This document shows, in pieces, positions 5,661-9,206 of a stretch of 9,206 bases of DNA. The translations under genes and the position numbers were made by a program. Position 1 is the first letter of the stretch, and each line of letters starts with the position of its first letter. This stretch comes from CAIUVD01 sp044338255 (GTDB taxonomy: Bacteria > Planctomycetota > UBA11346), in the NCBI GenBank assembly GCA_044338255.1, contig JBIILZ010000136.1, positions 1-9,206 of the forward strand. Reading direction: 5' to 3'. The notes beneath the pieces are model-generated. The model was not told where the DNA came from, made no database searches, and was given only the letters and a program-made list of their open reading frames with translations.

Positions 5661-8303
5661 CTACCGCGCTGGCATCTCAACCTCGCCGACCAGACGCAGA
5701 TCGCGGGAATTGCTGCCAATGTGGATGCGGTAGGTACCGGCATCCACCGTCCATTTATTGCCCGCCGGACTCCAATAGGCAAAGGCGTTGGCAGCGATGG
5801 GGATCTCCACGGTCTTCTCCTCCCCCGGCTTGAGGCGCACCTTGGTGTAGCCCTTGAGTTCACGCGGGGGCCGCGGCACCTGACCGGATGGCGGAGCGAT
5901 GTAGAGCTGCGCCGCCTCGGAACCTTCGCGAGCGCCGGTGTTGCGGATGCGGAACCGGGCCGTGCACATACCGTCGGAGGTGCGGACGACCGCCAGATCC
6001 GCATAGCCGAAGGTGGTATAGGACAATCCATATCCAAATGGGAACATCGGCTCGATGTCCTTGGCGTCGTAGCCCCGGTAGCCGACAAACACGCCCTCAC
6101 CGTAGACCGCGCGGGCCTTCTTCATGTCCTGGGGATTGAGAAAGTAGGGAAAGGATGGATGATCCTCGATCTGTTTGGGAAACGTCACCGGCAGCTTTCC
6201 CGACGGATTCACGACCCCGGTGATGATCTCCTGGATGGCCACGCCGCCGTCCTGGCCGGGATACCAGGCCTGCACCACCGCAGGCGTGCGGTCGATCCAG
6301 CCGCGGAAGTCCACGCCACCACCACCGAAGAGGATGACCACCGACCTGGGATTGGCCTTAGGAAGTTCCTCCACCAGCGCCTGCTGCATGGTATTCAGAG
6401 CGAAGGGGCGCTCCGAGCCTTCCCCCTCGGTGGTGTGGTCGGTGCCGACGCAGATCAGCACCGCATCCGCCTGACGGGCCGATTCAACCGCCCGCGCCAG
6501 CGATTCCGCCGGCAACCAGCCGAGGCGCAACCCCGCCCCGCCCCGCCCACCGTAGAAGTAATCGACTATGATTTCGCGGACTTCGCCGGCCCGCAGTCGG
6601 ACGATGCCCTGGTTGAGGAACGATCGCCGGCGCAACCGCCAGTCGGCGATCACCGGAGTGCCGCCGACGGTCACCGTCACGCCATCGTTGGCCTGGCTCA
6701 CGAAGGTGTAGAGGCCGTCGGTGGGGGCGGTGATATGCGCTTTCCAGCGGACGGAGAATTCCTTGGGGAACCCCTCCGCAGGCGGATTCTCACCGAAATC
6801 AGCGGCGATAGACGGCACCTCGCGCACCACGGCCGGCTTGCCGCTGAGGTGCCGGTTCGTGTACAATTCCATCGTCACCGGTCCGGCGAAGGGCAGCGAT
6901 TTCCGCATCGCATCGTCGATGGTGACCCCGACATCCAGGTAGTCGCAGGCTTGAACCCGTTTCTGCAGCGCGTCATACAGGCTGGTAGAATGGTTCGTGC
7001 TCATGATCGAGCTCCCGCCACCACTCACGAAGTCCCGACGGGCCTGCTTCCCGACGATGGCGATCCGCCGGCACTGCTGCAGATCCAAGGGCAAGGTGCC
7101 CCGTTCGTTCTTCAGCAGCACGATCCCCTCGCGCGCGACATCGAGGGCGGCCTGGACGCTGGCTGGATCATCGCCATCGGGCTTGGTGTCGACCCGCTCC
7201 TGGTCGAGGAACCCGGCCAGGATGATGGTGCGCAGGATGCGTCTGACCTTCTCATCGATAGTGGCCTCCGTGACGGTACCCGCAGCAATGGCCGCCTGCA
7301 TGATCTCCACCGACATGGCCTTGCCGGTGGGCATTTCAAGATCGAGGCCGGCATTGGCGGCGGCGACGCCATTTCGCGCCGCGGTCCAATCCGGCATGAC
7401 GATACCGGTGAATCCCCAACCGGTACGCAGAACGTCGGTCAGGAGGAATGTGTTTTCGGAGCAACTGACCCCATTCACCTTGTTGAAGGCGGCCATGATG
7501 CAGGCTGCCTTGGCATCCATCACCGGGATGCGGAACGCCTCGAGGTAGATCTCGCGCAGGGTCCGCTCATCCACCTCGGCGGAATAGAAGTTGCGGCTGG
7601 TCTCCTGATTGTTGCAAGCCAAACAGGTCAGTGTCGCCAGTACGCCCTGCGCCTGCATGCCCGTGATCTGGGCGCTGGCGATGGTGCCTGTCAGGAAGGG
7701 GTCCTCGGAATAGGCTTCGAATCCCCGGCCGCCCCGCGGATCCCGGATGATGTCCACCCAGGGGGCGAGAGCGATGTGGAAGCCGCGGCGGCGGAAGTCA
7801 TTGCCGAACGTCGTCCCCATGCGACGGACGAGGTCTGCATTCCAGGTCGAGGCGGTGCATATCTGGGCGGGGTAGGCCACCGACTTCATGCCTCCCTTGC
7901 GCAATCCCAGCCGACCGTCCGACATCATGATCTCGGGGATCCCCAGGCGCGGGATGGCACGGATGCGGTTCCCCTGGCCACCGATGTACTCCAACTTCTC
8001 CTGCAGGGTCATCCGGGCCAGCAGGCTCTGTGCCCGCGCCTCGGGGGCGGCATCCGAACCGGCGAGTTTCACAGCGGTCCGCGCCGCCGCCGCCGCAGTG
8101 GCCTCCGCATCGCAGACCCCATCCGCCCCTTGATCGAGGACCTGGACCGCAGGTTCATTGGCTCCTGTCGCTGGCTCTTGAGCGTCAAGGGCATGCAGGC
8201 CCAAGACCCCTAGAAGGAGGACACCAGAAGCCGTGACCTGCGCGCCCGACAACAGCGTCGACCCGAGCACGCGTACAGTTCTGATTTTTAGAGTGGCGGA
8301 CAT
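5661..8303 (-). CDS. Secreted GH3 beta-glycosidase with PA14 domain
   Basis: 880 residues, complete. A long signal peptide (basic start SATLKIRTVR, hydrophobic core to about residue 38, likely cut after LDA near 41) implies export. It hydrolyses terminal beta-linked sugars, probably beta-glucose or beta-xylose. The GH3 N-terminal barrel spans about 90-370: SDGRLGLRKG, GRGFEAYSEDPFLTG, DERTLREIYLEAF, and the nucleophile Asp305 in GIVMPDW. The second GH3 domain is split by a PA14 module (about 475-597; GLYTFVSQANDGVTVTVGG). The acid/base is probably Glu628 in TEGEGSERPF. An Fn3-like domain closes the protein (about 765-875). The usual KHFACNNQE motif reads TCLACNNQE (Thr226, Cys227). ATG 8303 has GGAG six bases upstream and the signal peptide. 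An ATG at 8450 with AAGGA only three bases away would put 49 residues before it. A GADGV segment at 53-63 has a counterpart upstream of the DUF5703 gene. Confidence 0.93.
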   Translation of the reverse strand: MSATLKIRTVRVLGSTLLSGAQVTASGVLLLGVLGLHALDAQEPATGANEPAVQVLDQGADGVCDAEATAAAAARTAVKLAGSDAAPEARAQSLLARMTLQEKLEYIGGQGNRIRAIPRLGIPEIMMSDGRLGLRKGGMKSVAYPAQICTASTWNADLVRRMGTTFGNDFRRRGFHIALAPWVDIIRDPRGGRGFEAYSEDPFLTGTIASAQITGMQAQGVLATLTCLACNNQETSRNFYSAEVDERTLREIYLEAFRIPVMDAKAACIMAAFNKVNGVSCSENTFLLTDVLRTGWGFTGIVMPDWTAARNGVAAANAGLDLEMPTGKAMSVEIMQAAIAAGTVTEATIDEKVRRILRTIILAGFLDQERVDTKPDGDDPASVQAALDVAREGIVLLKNERGTLPLDLQQCRRIAIVGKQARRDFVSGGGSSIMSTNHSTSLYDALQKRVQACDYLDVGVTIDDAMRKSLPFAGPVTMELYTNRHLSGKPAVVREVPSIAADFGENPPAEGFPKEFSVRWKAHITAPTDGLYTFVSQANDGVTVTVGGTPVIADWRLRRRSFLNQGIVRLRAGEVREIIVDYFYGGRGGAGLRLGWLPAESLARAVESARQADAVLICVGTDHTTEGEGSERPFALNTMQQALVEELPKANPRSVVILFGGGGVDFRGWIDRTPAVVQAWYPGQDGGVAIQEIITGVVNPSGKLPVTFPKQIEDHPSFPYFLNPQDMKKARAVYGEGVFVGYRGYDAKDIEPMFPFGYGLSYTTFGYADLAVVRTSDGMCTARFRIRNTGAREGSEAAQLYIAPPSGQVPRPPRELKGYTKVRLKPGEEKTVEIPIAANAFAYWSPAGNKWTVDAGTYRIHIGSNSRDLRLVGEVEMPAR

Positions 8304-8309
8304 GTGAGT

Positions 8310-8313
8310 CTCC
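8310..8313 (-). promoter_or_regulatory. Ribosome binding site for the GH3 gene
   Basis: GGAG with the six-base spacer ACTCAC before ATG 8303. The spacing is ideal, and the signal peptide follows directly, so this start is preferred over the ATG at 8450. Confidence 0.6.
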
Positions 8314-8718
8314 GTGGCATGGGTTAGGATGAAAGTTGACGGATGAGGAAAACGTTCTCTTCTCACCGTCCGACCACAACTGAATTCTGGTGTGCCTCCA
8401 GTGACCCTCATGATTGCAACGTCTCTTCGCTCGCTTCTCGCGACCACCATAGGTCCTTAATTTCATGATGCGGGAAAGAATCCGTTTAAACAGATGTCTC
8501 AGGGGAGGGGGGTAGCCTCCCGCTCTCGCTCTCCTACAGACCCCCGCACGCCTATCAAACCGAGTACTAGTCTGCAGGCACGACGTCGGCGAATCGGGCC
8601 AGATGATCGTCGAACTGGACATGGAAATCGGACCCTGATCAACGAACATGAGCTTTGATATGCCTGACCTCGCCGCGCCCCCCACGAACCCAACGAAGAT
8701 GGCCATGCGTCTAAATTA

Positions 8719-8763
8719 GACACACCACCTTGATTTGGCTTTGCCGAATCAAGGTGGTGTGTC
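8719..8763. repeat. 21-bp near-perfect inverted repeat with a 3-base loop
   Basis: The left arm (8719-8739, GACACACCACC then TTGATTTGGC) and right arm (8743-8763) pair over 21 positions with one G-T wobble, around the loop TTT. The first three bases of the left arm also belong to a second palindrome, GTCTAA-A-TTAGAC (8709-8721), so the two structures are mutually exclusive. On the minus strand the stem is followed by TAATTT, a poor T-run. It could be a bidirectional terminator, a MITE or other palindromic repeat, or part of a mobile-element end. Confidence 0.8.
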
Positions 8764-8929
8764 CCATCGTCTACTCCTGGGGTTCGGTAGAAAAACCAGG
8801 GTCCAAAACGCATACTATCGACTTGCAGCTTGGTCATTCTTCACAAGTCGAGTTCGACTCAACTTATGACGAGCGGTGAAATTGTAAGTTTTCATGAGGT
8901 TTTACCGTCGAATTTGGTAGTGTGTCTGG

Positions 8930-9206
8930 ATGAAGATTGAAATCCCCCAGCGCCTGTGCCATCTCCCGTTGCTGATGGATGTGCTGCGTCGATCGCGGGT
9001 ACTGGAGGTCATCGACCAGGCGATTGGCCAGCACCATTTGAGCGTAGTGTCGACGGGCGAATGTGTTGCGGTGATCCTGGCCGGGGTGTTCGTAGGTGCG
9101 CATAGCTTGTGGCGGATCCGCGAGCGTCTGGCGCCGTACGATCTGGCGACGGTGATGCAGGATCCGGACTTCGACCTGGGTCGTTTCACTGAAGAGCGCT
9201 TAGCGA
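8930..9206 (+). CDS. IS1634/DUF4277-type transposase, N-terminal fragment cut by the window edge
   Basis: The only plus-strand gene: 92 codons from ATG 8930, still open at the last base. An in-frame TAG at 8918-8920 lies just upstream, so the start cannot be further left than 8921; no strong Shine-Dalgarno sequence is seen. The residues MDVLRRSRVLEVIDQAIGQH, then LSVVSTGECVAVILAGVFVG, AHSLWRIRERLAPYDLATVM and QDPDFDLGRFTEERLA match the N-terminal DUF4277 region of IS1634-family (DDE, IS4-like) transposases. The catalytic DDE residues would lie beyond the window, so intactness cannot be judged. It is divergent from the GH genes and would move the element by cut-and-paste. I could not locate its left terminal inverted repeat with confidence. 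Confidence 0.85.
   Translation, partial: MKIEIPQRLCHLPLLMDVLRRSRVLEVIDQAIGQHHLSVVSTGECVAVILAGVFVGAHSLWRIRERLAPYDLATVMQDPDFDLGRFTEERLA

Larger units (their letters stand above)
8304..8929. other. Intergenic region upstream of GH3 and of the transposase
   Basis: I see no convincing gene in these 626 bases. On the plus strand a 23-codon frame (8648-8719, ending in MAMRLN) stops inside the large hairpin, but it has no ribosome binding site. Minus-strand frames here run into GH3 out of phase. Small symmetric elements include GTTTAAAC (8484-8491) and AAGTCGAGTTCGACTCAACTT's nine-pair imperfect hairpin (8845-8865); either could be an operator, but nothing proves it. The GH3 promoter must lie here, yet I cannot pick out a sound -35/-10 pair. 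The mix of short unrelated frames and a strong hairpin next to a transposase suggests mobile-element debris. Confidence 0.5.

Noticed and set aside
5658..8213. 851-codon open frame on the plus strand opposite the GH3 gene
   Set aside because: It is in codon register with GH3 on the other strand and stays open because GH3 avoids TTA, CTA and TCA codons. The translation is rich in Arg, His, Pro and Asp with no recognisable motif.
8503..8521. GGGAGG...CCTCCC stem and G-rich run as a terminator or G-quadruplex
   Set aside because: The stem is six pairs with a seven-base loop and no T-run, and there are not four separate G-tracts of three or more in suitable spacing.
8185..8706. 173-codon minus-strand frame overlapping the start of GH3
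   Set aside because: Its last third overlaps the GH3 signal peptide out of frame, and the unique part is low-complexity with many Arg, Ser and Cys residues. No family resemblance.
8845..8865. GAGTTCGACTC resembling a tRNA T-arm
   Set aside because: The seven-base T-loop would not be flanked by a pairing five-base stem, and no acceptor, D or anticodon arm lies at the right distance. It is only an imperfect palindrome.
1..9206. CRISPR array, toxin-antitoxin pair, defence island or prophage genes
   Set aside because: No regularly spaced direct repeats, no small paired genes with ribosome binding sites, and no phage or defence motifs were seen on either strand.

Overview
The window reads as a small cluster of secreted polysaccharide-degrading enzymes, all on the minus strand, from a Gram-negative, moderately GC-rich bacterium. 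The combination of a signal-peptide GH3 with a PA14 insert, a DUF5703-type hydrolase and a large secreted GH2, with no SusC/SusD pair beside them, fits the Verrucomicrobiota (for example Opitutae) or related PVC bacteria. That assignment is inference from gene content, not from any marker gene.

Layout in transcription order, from high to low coordinates: (1) at the right edge, on the plus strand, the first 92 codons of an IS1634/DUF4277-type transposase (8930 to the window end). (2) A 626-base gap (8304-8929) with no convincing gene, containing a very strong 21-bp hairpin (8719-8763) that shares bases with a second palindrome. (3) A complete GH3 beta-glucosidase-like gene (5661-8303) with signal peptide, PA14 domain and Fn3-like C-terminus. 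Its expected Lys-His substrate-binding pair reads Thr-Cys. (4) An interval (5246-5660) with an 11-bp hairpin and a secretion-leader remnant that resembles the start of a GH28/pectate-lyase beta-helix protein and is out of frame with its only good ATG. (5) A complete DUF5703/GH95-like hydrolase (3020-5245) with its own strong ribosome binding site and signal peptide. (6) A secreted GH2 glycosidase (184-2961) interrupted by one in-frame TAA at 1225-1227, 40 codons after the nucleophile motif. The reading frame is otherwise intact on both sides. (7) 183 bases at the left edge with open frames but no recognisable product.

Functionally, the three enzymes would be exported and act together on a plant or algal glycan: GH2 (beta-galactosidase/mannosidase/glucuronidase type), a GH95-like (alpha/alpha)6 enzyme of unknown specificity, and an exo-acting beta-glycosidase of GH3. 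The broken GH2, the leader remnant, the altered GH3 motif and the nearby transposase suggest a locus that is being rearranged or is decaying. I found no evidence of a defence system, CRISPR array, tRNA or rRNA. The most noteworthy points are the nonsense codon in GH2, the GADGV leader segment shared by two different hydrolases, and the GH3 active-site substitution.
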